NCBI RefSeq assembly: GCF_947495285.1
Contig: NZ_CANLXZ010000029.1
Location: 1-44,264, forward strand
Origin: an uncultured Nonlabens sp.
Lineage (GTDB): Bacteria; Bacteroidota; Bacteroidia; Flavobacteriales; Flavobacteriaceae
Direction of reading: 5' to 3'
DNA: 44,264 nt
The notes beneath the pieces are model-generated. The model was not told the origin of the DNA, searched no databases, and was given only the letters and a program-made list of their open reading frames with translations. Position 1 is the stretch's first letter. Each line of letters opens with the position of its first letter. The position numbers and the translations under genes are program-made. This document shows positions 8,640 through 16,962 of the stretch, one piece after another.

Positions 8640-9698
8640 ATGACATTACTTATTATCTATGCCGTTGTTTCTATTTTCTTTTCCTTTCTGTGTTCTATTT
8701 TAGAAGCAGTTTTATTAAGTGTCACTGGCACCTATGTTAAAGTAAAGGAACAAGAAGGTGCTTCTTATGTTTCTTCTTTAAAGACCTTAAAAGAAGATGT
8801 AGATAAACCCTTAATCGCTATCCTTACTTTAAACACACTAGCGCATACGGTAGGTGCTATTCTAGTCGGTGTGCAAGCTGAGGCATTAGTGGGAGAAGGT
8901 TATCGTGCTGATGTTTTTGGGATACCTCTAGTAGGTGTGGTGTCTGCTATTATGACGGTATTAATTTTAGTAGTTTCTGAGATTATTCCTAAGACCATAG
9001 GGGCAACCTACTGGAAAGGTCTTGCTGGTTTTACGACTCGCGCTCTTAATATCATGATATTTCCATTAAAATGGACCGGAATTTTATGGGTGTTGCAATT
9101 AACAACAAAAGCTATCGGTAAAAGTGCTCACATGAATTCAATGACTCGTGAGGACTTCGTCGCGATTACTGAAACAGCAGAGCAAGAAGGAGTTTTTGAA
9201 CCTACAGAAGGTCAGTATATTAAAAGTTTAATGAATTTTAATAGTATTATGGTGCAGGATATCATGACGCCCAGATCTGTGATGTTTATGGCGCCACAAA
9301 CGATGCTTATTAGAGAATTCTTTGATCAAAATAAAGATTTGAGATTTTCTCGTATTCCTATATTCGGTGCAAATAGGGATGATATCAAAGGGTATGTTCT
9401 TAAGGATCATATACTATCTGATATTATTAATGATAAACCTGCAAACACACTTGAAGATTTAAGAAGGGAAATAACGATGGTGCCAGCTAGTTTACCTATT
9501 CCGCAGTTATTTGAAACCATGATCGCTACTAAGGAGCATATAGCACTTGCGGTAGATGATTTTGGTAGTATACAAGGTGTGGCTACTATGGAAGATGTAA
9601 TAGAGAGTATGTTAGGTCTTGAGATTATGGACGAGAGTGATAAAGTAGAAGACATGCAACAACTTGCACGCAAGAATTGGGAAAAGCGTAATAAGTAA
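8640..9698 (+). CDS. CNNM/CorC-type membrane protein (DUF21 + CBS pair)
   Basis: A 352-residue inner-membrane protein of the hemolysin-C/CorC family, usually linked to divalent cation (Mg/Co) export. The N-terminal DUF21/CNNM part has about four membrane segments (start LLIIYAVVSIFFSFLCSILE; VVSEIIPKTIGATYW with the conserved EIIPK motif near 118). The cytoplasmic CBS pair begins at about VQDIMTPRSVMFMA (200) and ends with FGSIQGVATMEDVIESMLG (about 308-326). The C-terminal CorC_HlyC transporter-associated domain of longer relatives is absent; such short forms are common. Its place behind the HU/SPOR gene is a familiar flavobacterial order, from memory. Confidence 0.9.
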   Translation: MTLLIIYAVVSIFFSFLCSILEAVLLSVTGTYVKVKEQEGASYVSSLKTLKEDVDKPLIAILTLNTLAHTVGAILVGVQAEALVGEGYRADVFGIPLVGVVSAIMTVLILVVSEIIPKTIGATYWKGLAGFTTRALNIMIFPLKWTGILWVLQLTTKAIGKSAHMNSMTREDFVAITETAEQEGVFEPTEGQYIKSLMNFNSIMVQDIMTPRSVMFMAPQTMLIREFFDQNKDLRFSRIPIFGANRDDIKGYVLKDHILSDIINDKPANTLEDLRREITMVPASLPIPQLFETMIATKEHIALAVDDFGSIQGVATMEDVIESMLGLEIMDESDKVEDMQQLARKNWEKRNK

Positions 9699-9811
9699 TT
9701 CTAGCAGTTGCATTTAACTCTTGAAAAATGATCTTTTATTACCTAACTGTTGCTGTACGAGTATTTTGCTGTTATCATGCTTATAAGAATAGAAGTGAAG
9801 TATACTGGTAA

Positions 9812-10427
9812 GCGATCCTATTTCTTCTTCTGGTTATAGGGTGTCTTATTTATTTAGTGCTTAATGTGCTTAAAAATAATGACGCTCAAGTAATTACAGA
9901 GGAGATTACTACGGTCATTAATTCCATTAAAAAGATTAACGACCTTATTAATAAAGTGAAGTTTTCTGACACCTTTGCAAATCGTCTGGCACTAGCTGAT
10001 GATTATTTTAAGAAACAAGAATATCAATAAGCATTAGATAAGTATGAAACCGTTTTGGGCGGTGCTCATAAAAATAATGCTTATGCACAAGGGTGACTAG
10101 TGACAACTCATTATCATCTTAAAAACTATGAAAAGGTTATCGAGGTTGCTAGATCTTTAAAAGCCAATTCAGAGTTAACAGCGTCCAAGATTCATTTTTT
10201 TTCTAGGAATGTCTTATAAAGAATTAGGTAAATTAAACGATGCCGAAAAGCAATTGATATCTCCCGATGTAAGATATTCTCATTATCCAGAACGACTAGT
10301 CCTAGCTCAATTTTTAATAGATCGCAAGAAGCCAGAGGCAGCAAAGGATCTTATAGAAGAGCTTCTTAATGAGTACAGTCCTATGAGTAAGTCTAATGTA
10401 AAATTGCATAGAAATACTTTTGCCTAG
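9812..10427 (+). pseudogene. Decayed TPR-type membrane-anchored protein gene
   Basis: Reading one frame from 9812 gives a hydrophobic N-terminal helix (LLLVIGCLIYLVLNVLKNN), then EEITTVINSIKKINDLINK, and TPR-like helices (ANRLALADDYFKKQEYQ, ALDKYETVL). The frame is broken by TAA at 10028-10030 and TGA at 10094-10096. An 8-T run at 10195-10202 holds one extra T; removing it restores the frame into MSYKELGKLNDAEKQL and on to 10427. No start codon is left upstream (TAA at 9809). The C-terminus also ends oddly (KLHRNTFA) and is probably truncated. The intact homologue, as I recall it, is a conserved flavobacterial TPR protein. Function is therefore lost here; only a 72-codon stub remains open. 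Confidence 0.85.
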
Positions 10428-10459
10428 GAAAAAAGACTTCATAGCGGTCTGCTTTAAAC

Positions 10460-11128
10460 TTATATGTAAAGATTATTTCTTAAATGTTCTTCATTTTCCA
10501 CAGCTACTAGAGTAGATTCTTTAAGAATATAGCAAATGTCTGACATCTCCAGTACGTTATCATAGTAATGATCACTCATTAAAATACCTCTTCTAGGTTT
10601 TACTGTTTTTATAATTTCTTTCACACGTTCTATTTGAAGTGGAGCGAGCATAGAAAAAGGTTCGTCTAGTAGAATAAATGGTCTGTAGGTGTGTATGACT
10701 AGCATGAATTCAAGAAATCTTCTCTCTCCTAGTGAGAGCGAATTTACTTTTACATGATGTATCTTATGAATCATAGGTTCATATAAGATCTTATCTTGAT
10801 CTTCAGGATCTGGATACCACATCTGGACTGCGTCTACTACAGTGCCTGAGCTTATCATAAAAGGTTCTTGAGGCAAATATGCAACGAGTTGATGTTTTAA
10901 ATGATCGTGTAACTGGATCGCTTTTCGGTCGTAATGCGCTACAGCGTTTACTTTTAATTTTCCGAAAATGATATTCATTAAGGTAGATTTTCCACAGCCA
11001 TTTCTACCTAACAGGCCTACTACTTGACCTTTTTCTAATACTAAATCTATATGGGATAGCATGGCCATGGCATTATTTTGCCAAAAAACTTTTTTAGAGT
11101 TGTTTATTTGTACGCGTAGTTTAGGCAT
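10460..11128 (-). CDS. ABC transporter ATP-binding protein
   Basis: A 222-residue ATPase subunit. Seen in order: Walker A GRNGCGKST (about 42-50), Q-loop LPQEP (about 90), ABC signature SLSLGERR (about 130), Walker B FILLDEPF (about 150), and H-loop switch MSDHYY (about 185). The signature is LSLGE rather than LSGGQ, and the Walker B region carries FSMLAPLQ after the catalytic Glu. Its start overlaps the end of the upstream membrane-protein gene by 8 bases, so the two are translationally coupled and the small protein is a candidate partner. The substrate cannot be read from sequence. It converges with the TPR pseudogene, only 32 bases apart. Confidence 0.9.
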   Translation of the reverse strand: MPKLRVQINNSKKVFWQNNAMAMLSHIDLVLEKGQVVGLLGRNGCGKSTLMNIIFGKLKVNAVAHYDRKAIQLHDHLKHQLVAYLPQEPFMISSGTVVDAVQMWYPDPEDQDKILYEPMIHKIHHVKVNSLSLGERRFLEFMLVIHTYRPFILLDEPFSMLAPLQIERVKEIIKTVKPRRGILMSDHYYDNVLEMSDICYILKESTLVAVENEEHLRNNLYI

Positions 11129-11429
11129 ATAGCAACTCTATTAGAACGATTAATAATGCAGCGATTATAGCAATTACTAAATGTGCTACGTAGGCAAAAG
11201 TGTACCGTTGAAAGTTAGAGATACCTAGGTTTTGAAAAACGTACTCTTCACGTTTATGAATAATACGTTGCCCTATAATACCGACTATAAATCCAGCAGT
11301 AAGAAAAATGATTATGGTAGTGTAGTAGTCTGTAATAGATGTAGCAAGTGCTAGACTTAAAAGTGAAAAACAACTATTGTAGAGCATTATACGCCAGGTG
11401 AACCAGAGATTAATTTTATGGTACCACAT
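11121..11429 (-). CDS. Small membrane protein, probable partner of the ABC ATPase
   Basis: A 102-residue integral membrane protein with about three hydrophobic spans (SCFSLLSLALATSI region; TIIIFLTAGFIVGIIGQRII; FAYVAHLVIAIIAALLIVLI) separated by a basic loop (HKREEYVFQNLGIS). It is far too small for a standard ABC permease. The 8-base overlap with the downstream ATPase gene argues for a shared function, perhaps as a minimal membrane subunit or accessory. No family recognised. Confidence 0.7.
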   Translation of the reverse strand: MWYHKINLWFTWRIMLYNSCFSLLSLALATSITDYYTTIIIFLTAGFIVGIIGQRIIHKREEYVFQNLGISNFQRYTFAYVAHLVIAIIAALLIVLIELLYA

Positions 11430-11511
11430 GCGGGAATTAAATACTTTTAGGTAAGTTTTAAAACTTTCATTTTTAAAACTTTAATTAATAATCTATTACT
11501 TTGAAACAGAA

Positions 11512-12063
11512 TTAGTTTTTAAAAGATTCTAAAATTTCCTGATACGTTTTAGTATTTTCAGGATGAGATTCTAGATATTCATAAACCTGTGCTATTACAT
11601 TTTTTGAAGCGCCTAATTCCTGAAAAAGGTTAATGTCTTGATTCCAGTTTTTAAGATTTCCTTTGCGTGTGGCAAGAGTTTCAGATAATGAAGTAATTTT
11701 CTTTACTTGTGTAAATCCATTAGTAGCTTTAATTTTTTCTATCTGAGTAAATAAATCTTCAAAAGTCAGTTGTTCTATTTGCTTCTCTTTGGTCATCTTG
11801 CGCAACATGGCAGACATGGACTCCATGCGGCCAAAGAATCTCACATCAAAATCATCTAAACCACACTCCTTTAAACGGCTTATTTCTTTTCTAAGACTAG
11901 ATTCGTCTTGAAAGCTTCCATTGATTAAAAAGTCTAATTTGCTACTTAATAATACTTTACAATTATCAGTTAATGGTAGTTCTACTGTCGTCTCTTTTTC
12001 TTGAGCATTGCTCAAAAAGGTGAGGAAAATAAATAGAAAAATAAAAGGCAGTCTGGTCTTCAT
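11512..12063 (-). CDS. Secreted protein of unknown function (183 aa)
   Basis: Begins with a clear type I signal peptide (MKTRLPFIFLFIFLTFLSNA, cleavage before QEKE), so the protein is exported to the periplasm. The mature 160 residues are helical and highly charged, with two Cys (NCKVLL and KECGL) and a middle region rich in Lys/Glu (RKMTKEKQIEQLTFEDLFTQ). It has no catalytic motif I recognise. It is 82 bases upstream of the small membrane gene in the same direction and might share the transcript with the ABC pair. Confidence 0.75.
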   Translation of the reverse strand: MKTRLPFIFLFIFLTFLSNAQEKETTVELPLTDNCKVLLSSKLDFLINGSFQDESSLRKEISRLKECGLDDFDVRFFGRMESMSAMLRKMTKEKQIEQLTFEDLFTQIEKIKATNGFTQVKKITSLSETLATRKGNLKNWNQDINLFQELGASKNVIAQVYEYLESHPENTKTYQEILESFKN

Positions 12064-12228
12064 AATGTAGTTAACGATGCTTTTGCAAAGTTCGCATATC
12101 TTAAGACAAAGAAAGTGCCAAAACTTTTATTTTCTGCAAAATTTAATTTTTACCATGGAATAGACTTATAGATTTATCTTGTTCTTTTAAATACGGTATT
12201 TACAGTTTTTTTTTGTTGCGTCACCTTA

Positions 12229-12426
12229 TTGTTTAAAAGTAGGCAAGCCGTTATGCTCGCTTTAATCTCTTTACTGGCCGTAATAATTTGTAGAATTTAT
12301 GGCCTTTCTGTAAATCTGTGGAGCATTGAAACTGGAGACCGTACTTTCTTTATAGTTGTCCCTGTATTATCAGTGGCACTTTGTTTATTTGCTCGTAGCA
12401 TTAAAAGTAAAGATTGGCTCAAATAA
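12229..12426 (+). CDS. Small two-span membrane protein (65 aa)
   Basis: A 65-residue frame with two hydrophobic stretches (AVMLALISLLAVIICRIYGL and FFIVVPVLSVALCLFARS) joined by a short polar loop, ending KSKDWLK. The full frame would start at TTG 12229; the first ATG is at 12253 (MLALISLL). No recognised family. The two-helix pattern with a positive C-terminus looks like a real small membrane protein rather than chance, but the weak start leaves doubt. It sits alone between two minus-strand genes. Confidence 0.45.
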   Translation: MFKSRQAVMLALISLLAVIICRIYGLSVNLWSIETGDRTFFIVVPVLSVALCLFARSIKSKDWLK

Positions 12427-12455
12427 ATGATTAACCAGCTGGATTAAGAGAGGTT

Positions 12456-13379
12456 TTACATAAAAATCTCCCGTGCTGCTCTAAAAGTATTGGCATGTGC
12501 CTCGATAATGGTTTTTATTTCTGGAGAATAACCGCCGCCCATACTGCATTGTACTGGTGTGAAAGAATCTTTTTTTGATCTCGCTTTCGCGAAAGCGGAC
12601 AACGCAAATTCATCTCTTCTTTTACAACCTTCTAGACTCATACTTAATCTCCCTAGTTTATCACTCTCTAGGACATCTACACCACATAGGTAAAATATGA
12701 AATCTGGTTTTTCTTGATGGATGAGATCTGGTAATATGTTTTTAAGTTCGTTGAGATAATAGTCGTCACCTGACCCATCTGGTACAGCTATGTCTATATC
12801 TGATTGTTCTTTTTTAAATGGATAATTTCCTGCACCGTGCATGGAAAATGTGAATACACTGTCGTCATTTTGAAATATTTGAGCTGTGCCATTTCCTTGG
12901 TGTACATCTAGATCTACGATTAGAATTTTATCGGCAAGATGGTGGTGTTGCAAATATCTTGCAGCGATAGCCTGATCATTTAATAAACAGAATGCTTCTC
13001 CATGATCAGTATAAGCATGGTGTGTACCGCCTGCTATATTCATAGCAATGCGATGATCATATGCCTTGAGACAGCCATCTATGGTGCCTTGGGCAATTCT
13101 CAACTCGCGCTCTACTAGTAGTGCGCTGAATGGAAAACCTGTTTTTCTAATCGCTTTCTTATCTAAAGTAAGTTCTTTTAAATCCTTAAGATACTGATCG
13201 GTATGTACTCTTAAGACATCTATGTCAGGACATAGTTTACTAGGTTCAAAAAAGTCCGATGCTATGGCTGTTCCTTCATGTAATAATTGTTGAGTTAATA
13301 GTTCATATTTAATCATGGGAAAGCGATGTCTATCTGGTAACTCATGCTGGTAGATAGAATGATAAGCTATAGGAAACAA
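12456..13379 (-). CDS. Histone deacetylase family protein (HDAC/AcuC/AphA-like amidohydrolase)
   Basis: A 307-residue zinc hydrolase of the arginase/deacetylase fold, predicted to remove acyl groups from amines such as acetyl-lysine or acetylpolyamines in the cytoplasm. Key features: GGTHHAYTDHGEAFCLLND (117-135) with the catalytic His pair, DLDVHQGNGTA (156-166) with zinc ligands Asp158 and His160, and the third ligand Asp in YLCGVDVLESDKLGRLS. Length is normal. A palindrome copy lies in the gene and encodes AFAKA, close to the C-terminal MGGGYSPE segment. A TATTTTTG -7-like box lies upstream (minus strand, 13414-13421). The physiological substrate cannot be told. Confidence 0.92.
   Translation of the reverse strand: MFPIAYHSIYQHELPDRHRFPMIKYELLTQQLLHEGTAIASDFFEPSKLCPDIDVLRVHTDQYLKDLKELTLDKKAIRKTGFPFSALLVERELRIAQGTIDGCLKAYDHRIAMNIAGGTHHAYTDHGEAFCLLNDQAIAARYLQHHHLADKILIVDLDVHQGNGTAQIFQNDDSVFTFSMHGAGNYPFKKEQSDIDIAVPDGSGDDYYLNELKNILPDLIHQEKPDFIFYLCGVDVLESDKLGRLSMSLEGCKRRDEFALSAFAKARSKKDSFTPVQCSMGGGYSPEIKTIIEAHANTFRAAREIFM
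12582..12597. repeat. Iterated palindrome CGCTTTCGCGAAAGCG (copy, inside HDAC-like gene)
   Basis: Perfect 16-bp copy; on the minus strand it is read GCT TTC GCG AAA GCG = AFAKA. Confidence 0.9.
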
Positions 13380-13498
13380 TGAATTCTTGTTTTAAGTTAT
13401 TTTATGGTGCTTTCAAAAATAAGTCTTAGTAAGGTGAATAGAATTACATCTATTTGAAATTTAAAACACTTTTATTTTATAGAGCTTTTTCTGTCTAT

Positions 13499-13506
13499 TA
13501 TCTTTG
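13499..13506 (+). promoter_or_regulatory. Candidate -7 box (TATCTTTG) for the CxGKC gene
   Basis: Consensus TAnnTTTG, 40 bases before the start at 13547; the -33 part is not clear. Confidence 0.4.
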
Positions 13507-13546
13507 CAATAAATAGTGTTTTATCAAATCATTTTTTGCAATTTTA

Positions 13547-13906
13547 ATGTTAACGGCATTTGCTATGCGACCAGCATATCAGGCGAGTTATTATCTCTAT
13601 TTTCAAATGAATATAGATGTGATAGTGGCAAAGTATTGTGTAAATAAAGAAAGGCCGCAATTAAAATGCAATGGTAAGTGCCACCTGAATAAGCAAATCA
13701 CTCTAGTTACTCAGGAAGACACTGGTTTAAATTCTAAGACTGCACAGCTGGCAAATGCTTTTTATCCTCTTTATTTTCAGGTAATGGATAATGATTATTT
13801 GACACTGCTATGGAGTGATAATATTCATAATAACTTCAGTTATCATAATTCTTACAGGTACTCTATTTCTTGGAGTTGCAATCCGCCTCCTAGGTTGCTT
13901 TCTTAA
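13547..13906 (+). CDS. Small membrane-associated protein with CxGKC motif
   Basis: A 119-residue protein. After a short N-terminal hydrophobic region it carries YCVNKERPQLKCNGKCHLNKQI: Cys31, then the tight CxxxC of KCNGKC followed by His. Small Bacteroidota proteins with this C-x-GKC-x-L-x-K signature are common next to TonB-type or copper-related genes (recollection), and the Cys/His spacing fits metal binding. The C-terminus has SWSCNPPPRLLS. The upstream in-frame stop at 13514 limits the N-terminus. The next gene codes for a Met-rich outer-membrane protein, supporting a metal-related role; the exact function is unknown. Confidence 0.65.
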   Translation: MLTAFAMRPAYQASYYLYFQMNIDVIVAKYCVNKERPQLKCNGKCHLNKQITLVTQEDTGLNSKTAQLANAFYPLYFQVMDNDYLTLLWSDNIHNNFSYHNSYRYSISWSCNPPPRLLS

Positions 13907-14008
13907 CTACTTCAGTTTTAATTATTCTATGCCATCGATTTGATGGGATATTCTTTTAATTACTTATGCCTCCAAAAAAAAAATAGGCGTGAGTAGAAAT
14001 ATAGTACT

Positions 14009-15049
14009 ATGAAAAAAATTCAATTTATAGCTGCACTGCTTGCTGGTATGTCAGCTTTTGCGCAAAGCAATAACAACACTACATCTACAGAGCACACTTA
14101 TAAGGGTAACCGTCCAGATGCTCATGCGCCTATTAATGTCATGGGTGACCATACACATGCTAAGGGAGAATTTATGATCTCTTATAGATTTGCCACAACT
14201 ACCATGAAGGACTTAAAAAGAGGTAGTGAAGATGTTTCTTTTGAGAGCGTTTTACTACCTAACGGTGGTGATTATATGGTTACTCCTACAGAAATGACTA
14301 TGAATATGCACATGTTAGGAGCTATGTATGCACCTACAGATAAGTTAACGCTTATGGCAATGACTATGTATATGGGTATGAGCATGGAGCACTTAACTGC
14401 TATGGGTGGTACTTTTACTACAGAGTCTAGTGGATTAGGAGATACATCGCTATCTGCACTTTATCAGTTTTTTAAGAAGCCTACTTATAGACTTCATGCA
14501 CAGTTAGGAGTTTCCATTCCTACAGGTTCTATCGATAATGAAGATGTGATTCCTGCGAGTATGGGTAACGATGTGGTTTTACCTTATCCTATGCAGGTAG
14601 GTAGTGGTACTTATAGCGGTATTCTTGCTGTTACTTATTTAGGACAAAGCAAGAATTTTTCTTGGGGTTCTCAAATGAGAGGTGAAAAAAGATTCAGCGA
14701 TAACGATAATGGTTACACGCTGGGAGATCGTTTAAACTGGAACAACTGGGCTGCTTACAAGGCGACAGACTGGTTAAGCGTGTCAACTCGTATAGAAGCA
14801 GTTAAGGTAGAAAATATCGATGGTGCAAATCCGGATTTAAATCCGTTAATGGTCATTACTGCAGACACTCGCAATTCTGGTGGTAGCTGGTTAAATGGTG
14901 GACTAGGTGTTAATCTTTATGCGCCTTCTGGATCATTAAAAGGTTTTAGACTAGGCTTAGAATATAGCTTGCCTATTGTACAAGAATTTAATGGCGTACA
15001 GCTTAAGAATCAAGACGTGTTTACTGCAGGATTGCAATATGCATTTTAA
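14009..15049 (+). CDS. Met-rich outer-membrane beta-barrel protein (transporter-like)
   Basis: A 346-residue exported protein with a signal peptide (MKKIQFIAALLAGMSAFAQS) and alternating beta-strand pattern ending in an aromatic residue (FTAGLQYAF), as in outer-membrane barrels. Its hallmark is a dense methionine/histidine region around residues 88-130 (MTMNMHMLGAMYAPTDKLTL, MAMTMYMGMSMEH) plus HAPINVMGDHTHAKGEFM near 40-58. MxM and His clusters are typical of copper(I)/silver handling proteins, so a copper-linked role is inferred. It lies between the CxGKC gene and a Met-rich lipoprotein gene, all in one direction. Substrate and transport activity are unproven. Confidence 0.75.
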   Translation: MKKIQFIAALLAGMSAFAQSNNNTTSTEHTYKGNRPDAHAPINVMGDHTHAKGEFMISYRFATTTMKDLKRGSEDVSFESVLLPNGGDYMVTPTEMTMNMHMLGAMYAPTDKLTLMAMTMYMGMSMEHLTAMGGTFTTESSGLGDTSLSALYQFFKKPTYRLHAQLGVSIPTGSIDNEDVIPASMGNDVVLPYPMQVGSGTYSGILAVTYLGQSKNFSWGSQMRGEKRFSDNDNGYTLGDRLNWNNWAAYKATDWLSVSTRIEAVKVENIDGANPDLNPLMVITADTRNSGGSWLNGGLGVNLYAPSGSLKGFRLGLEYSLPIVQEFNGVQLKNQDVFTAGLQYAF

Positions 15050-15059
15050 TTTATTCCAT

Positions 15060-15067
15060 TAACTTTG
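15060..15067 (+). promoter_or_regulatory. Candidate -7 box (TAACTTTG) for the lipoprotein gene
   Basis: Consensus match in the 29-base gap, 11 bases before the start; may give the lipoprotein its own transcript. Confidence 0.35.
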
Positions 15068-15078
15068 AAAGAAAAACT

Positions 15079-15540
15079 ATGAAAAATTTAATTTACATTT
15101 TACTTCTGGCGGTGTTAACTATTACTTCATGTAAGAACGAGCCTAGTAAAGAAGAGATAGCGTTACAAAAGCAAATAGAAGCCTACGACCTTCTTATGAC
15201 TGAGGCGATGGAGGTTCATGACCAGATCATGCCTAAAATGGGAGAGCTTATGGAGCTCAAAGGAGAACTAGTTGCTAGTAAAGAAGAAGCTGAGTTAAGT
15301 GATGATCAATTAATGAAATTAGATGCAACGGCAGCAAACTTAAAAGTATCTCACGACGGTATGATGGACTGGATGGTAGACTATTCTGAGAAATTTCCTT
15401 ATGGTGAACCATCTCCAGAAACTAAAGCAGATCTTGATAAAAAAATGCCAGTTTTAGAACAAGAAGTGGTAGAGATTAAAGAATTAAGAGATCACACGAT
15501 GACGGCCATTGCAAATGCTAAAGAAATTTTAGCTAACTAA
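15079..15540 (+). CDS. Helical lipoprotein with Met-rich segments (153 aa)
   Basis: Signal peptide with lipobox (LLAVLTITSC, lipidated Cys18), then a highly charged, mostly helical 135-residue domain that probably forms a coiled-coil bundle (SKEEIALQKQIEAYDLLMTE, ELVASKEEAELSDDQLMKL). Methionines are frequent (MTEAMEVHDQIMPKMGELM; DGMMDWMVDYSEKF). Such proteins are sometimes labelled viral A-type inclusion protein in flavobacteria, which has no functional meaning. Neighbouring Met-rich barrel and CxGKC genes suggest a periplasmic or surface metal-binding partner. A strong terminator follows, closing the cluster. Confidence 0.75.
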   Translation: MKNLIYILLLAVLTITSCKNEPSKEEIALQKQIEAYDLLMTEAMEVHDQIMPKMGELMELKGELVASKEEAELSDDQLMKLDATAANLKVSHDGMMDWMVDYSEKFPYGEPSPETKADLDKKMPVLEQEVVEIKELRDHTMTAIANAKEILAN

Positions 15541-15558
15541 TTAGAATTTTATCTATCT

Positions 15559-15596
15559 TAAAAGTCGCGTTATCAGATGGTAATGCGACTTTTTTC
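15559..15596 (+). terminator. Rho-independent terminator
   Basis: Stem AAAAGTCGC / GCGACTTTT with a short loop, followed by a T run, 20 bases after the lipoprotein stop. Confidence 0.85.
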
Positions 15597-15644
15597 ATTT
15601 CATAAGCTCTTATTAAATAGTATGCTCGCTTTAAGGGAAAAAAG

Positions 15645-15652
15645 TATCTTTG
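15645..15652 (+). promoter_or_regulatory. Candidate -7 box (TATCTTTG) for hflX
   Basis: Consensus match 19 bases before the hflX start. Confidence 0.4.
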
Positions 15653-15671
15653 TTACAGTCTAAAAATCTTT

Positions 15672-16886
15672 ATGTTAGAATTAGAAAATCACGAATACGA
15701 AAAAGCAATCCTCGTAGGTGTTGTTACTCAACAACAAAATGAAGATAAGCTTAATGAATACATGGATGAGTTAGAGTTTCTAGCTTACACTGCTGGTGCA
15801 ACCGTTAGTAAACGTTTTCATCAAAAAATGCAAAAACCCAATCCTAAGACTTTTGTAGGAAAGGGTAAGATGGAAGAAATCGCAGCCTATGTGCAATCAC
15901 ATAATATAGGTACCATTATTTTTGATGATGAGCTTTCTCCATCTCAGCAAAAGAATATTGAAAAAATTCTCGAGGCAAAAATTATTGATAGAACCTATTT
16001 GATTCTAGACATATTTGCACAACGAGCACAAACTAGTTATGCACGTACTCAGGTAGAACTGGCGCAGTATGAATACCTCTTACCTCGATTAGTAGGATTA
16101 TGGACACACCTTGAAAGACAAAAAGGTGGTATAGGAATGCGTGGTCCTGGAGAAACTGAAATAGAAACCGATAGACGTATTGTACGCGATCGCATCACGT
16201 TACTTAAGAAAAAACTCCTGACCATAGATAAGCAAATGTCCACACAACGTGGTAATCGTGGTGCATTAGTTCGTGTAGCGTTAGTCGGTTACACAAATGT
16301 TGGGAAAAGCACGTTGATGAATACCGTTGCAAAAAGTGAGGTCTTTGCAGAAAATAAACTCTTTGCAACATTAGATACTACGGTACGCAAAGTAGTGCTG
16401 CGCAACATGCCTTTTTTATTGACAGATACGGTAGGGTTTATAAGAAAGTTGCCTACACAGCTGGTAGAGTCTTTTAAATCTACGTTAGATGAAGTCCGAG
16501 AATCTGATTTACTGCTTCATGTAGTAGATATATCTCATGAATCTTTTGAAGATCATATTGCTTCTGTAAATAGAATTTTGGGAGAAATAGATGCGACCGA
16601 TAAGCCTATGATTATGGTTTTTAATAAAATTGATGCTTATAAGGCTCAAGATTATGACGAAACTGATTTAATGGAAGAGCGTACTTCTGCTCATTACTCA
16701 CTAGAAGAATGGCGTGAAACATGGATGGCAAAAATGGGTGAAAACGTGATCTTTATTTCGGCTACCGAAAAAGAAAATATGAACGATTTCCGTAAAAAAG
16801 TATATGATCGTGTTCGTGAGATTCACGTAAAGCGTTTTCCTTATAACGCATTTTTATATCCTGAATATGTAGAGGAGGAAGAGTAA
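15672..16886 (+). CDS. hflX: GTPase HflX
   Basis: Ribosome-associated GTPase that splits stalled or stressed 70S ribosomes. The 404-residue protein has the HflX N-terminal domain, the conserved linker with RGPGETEIETDRR (157-169) and QKGGIG, then the G domain: G1 GYTNVGKST (206-214), G3 DTVGF (252-256), G4 NKID (318-321) and FISATE (G5-like) near 363. Length is normal. It is transcribed alone: terminators lie on both sides (15559-15596 and 16907-16938). Confidence 0.97.
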   Translation: MLELENHEYEKAILVGVVTQQQNEDKLNEYMDELEFLAYTAGATVSKRFHQKMQKPNPKTFVGKGKMEEIAAYVQSHNIGTIIFDDELSPSQQKNIEKILEAKIIDRTYLILDIFAQRAQTSYARTQVELAQYEYLLPRLVGLWTHLERQKGGIGMRGPGETEIETDRRIVRDRITLLKKKLLTIDKQMSTQRGNRGALVRVALVGYTNVGKSTLMNTVAKSEVFAENKLFATLDTTVRKVVLRNMPFLLTDTVGFIRKLPTQLVESFKSTLDEVRESDLLLHVVDISHESFEDHIASVNRILGEIDATDKPMIMVFNKIDAYKAQDYDETDLMEERTSAHYSLEEWRETWMAKMGENVIFISATEKENMNDFRKKVYDRVREIHVKRFPYNAFLYPEYVEEEE

Positions 16887-16906
16887 TAGAAAATATTATT
16901 TATGAT

Positions 16907-16938
16907 TAAAAAGGGTGGAGTTAGTTCCACCCTTTTTA
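16907..16938 (+). terminator. Rho-independent terminator after hflX
   Basis: AAAAAGGGTGGA / TCCACCCTTTTT hairpin with T tail, starting 21 bases after the hflX stop. Confidence 0.9.
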
Positions 16939-16962
16939 TATTTAAGTATGAAAAGTTGCCTT

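Noticed and set aside
16915..16962. Upstream GTG start for the lipoprotein gene
   Set aside because: Lies inside the hflX terminator hairpin and would spoil the lipoprotein signal peptide.
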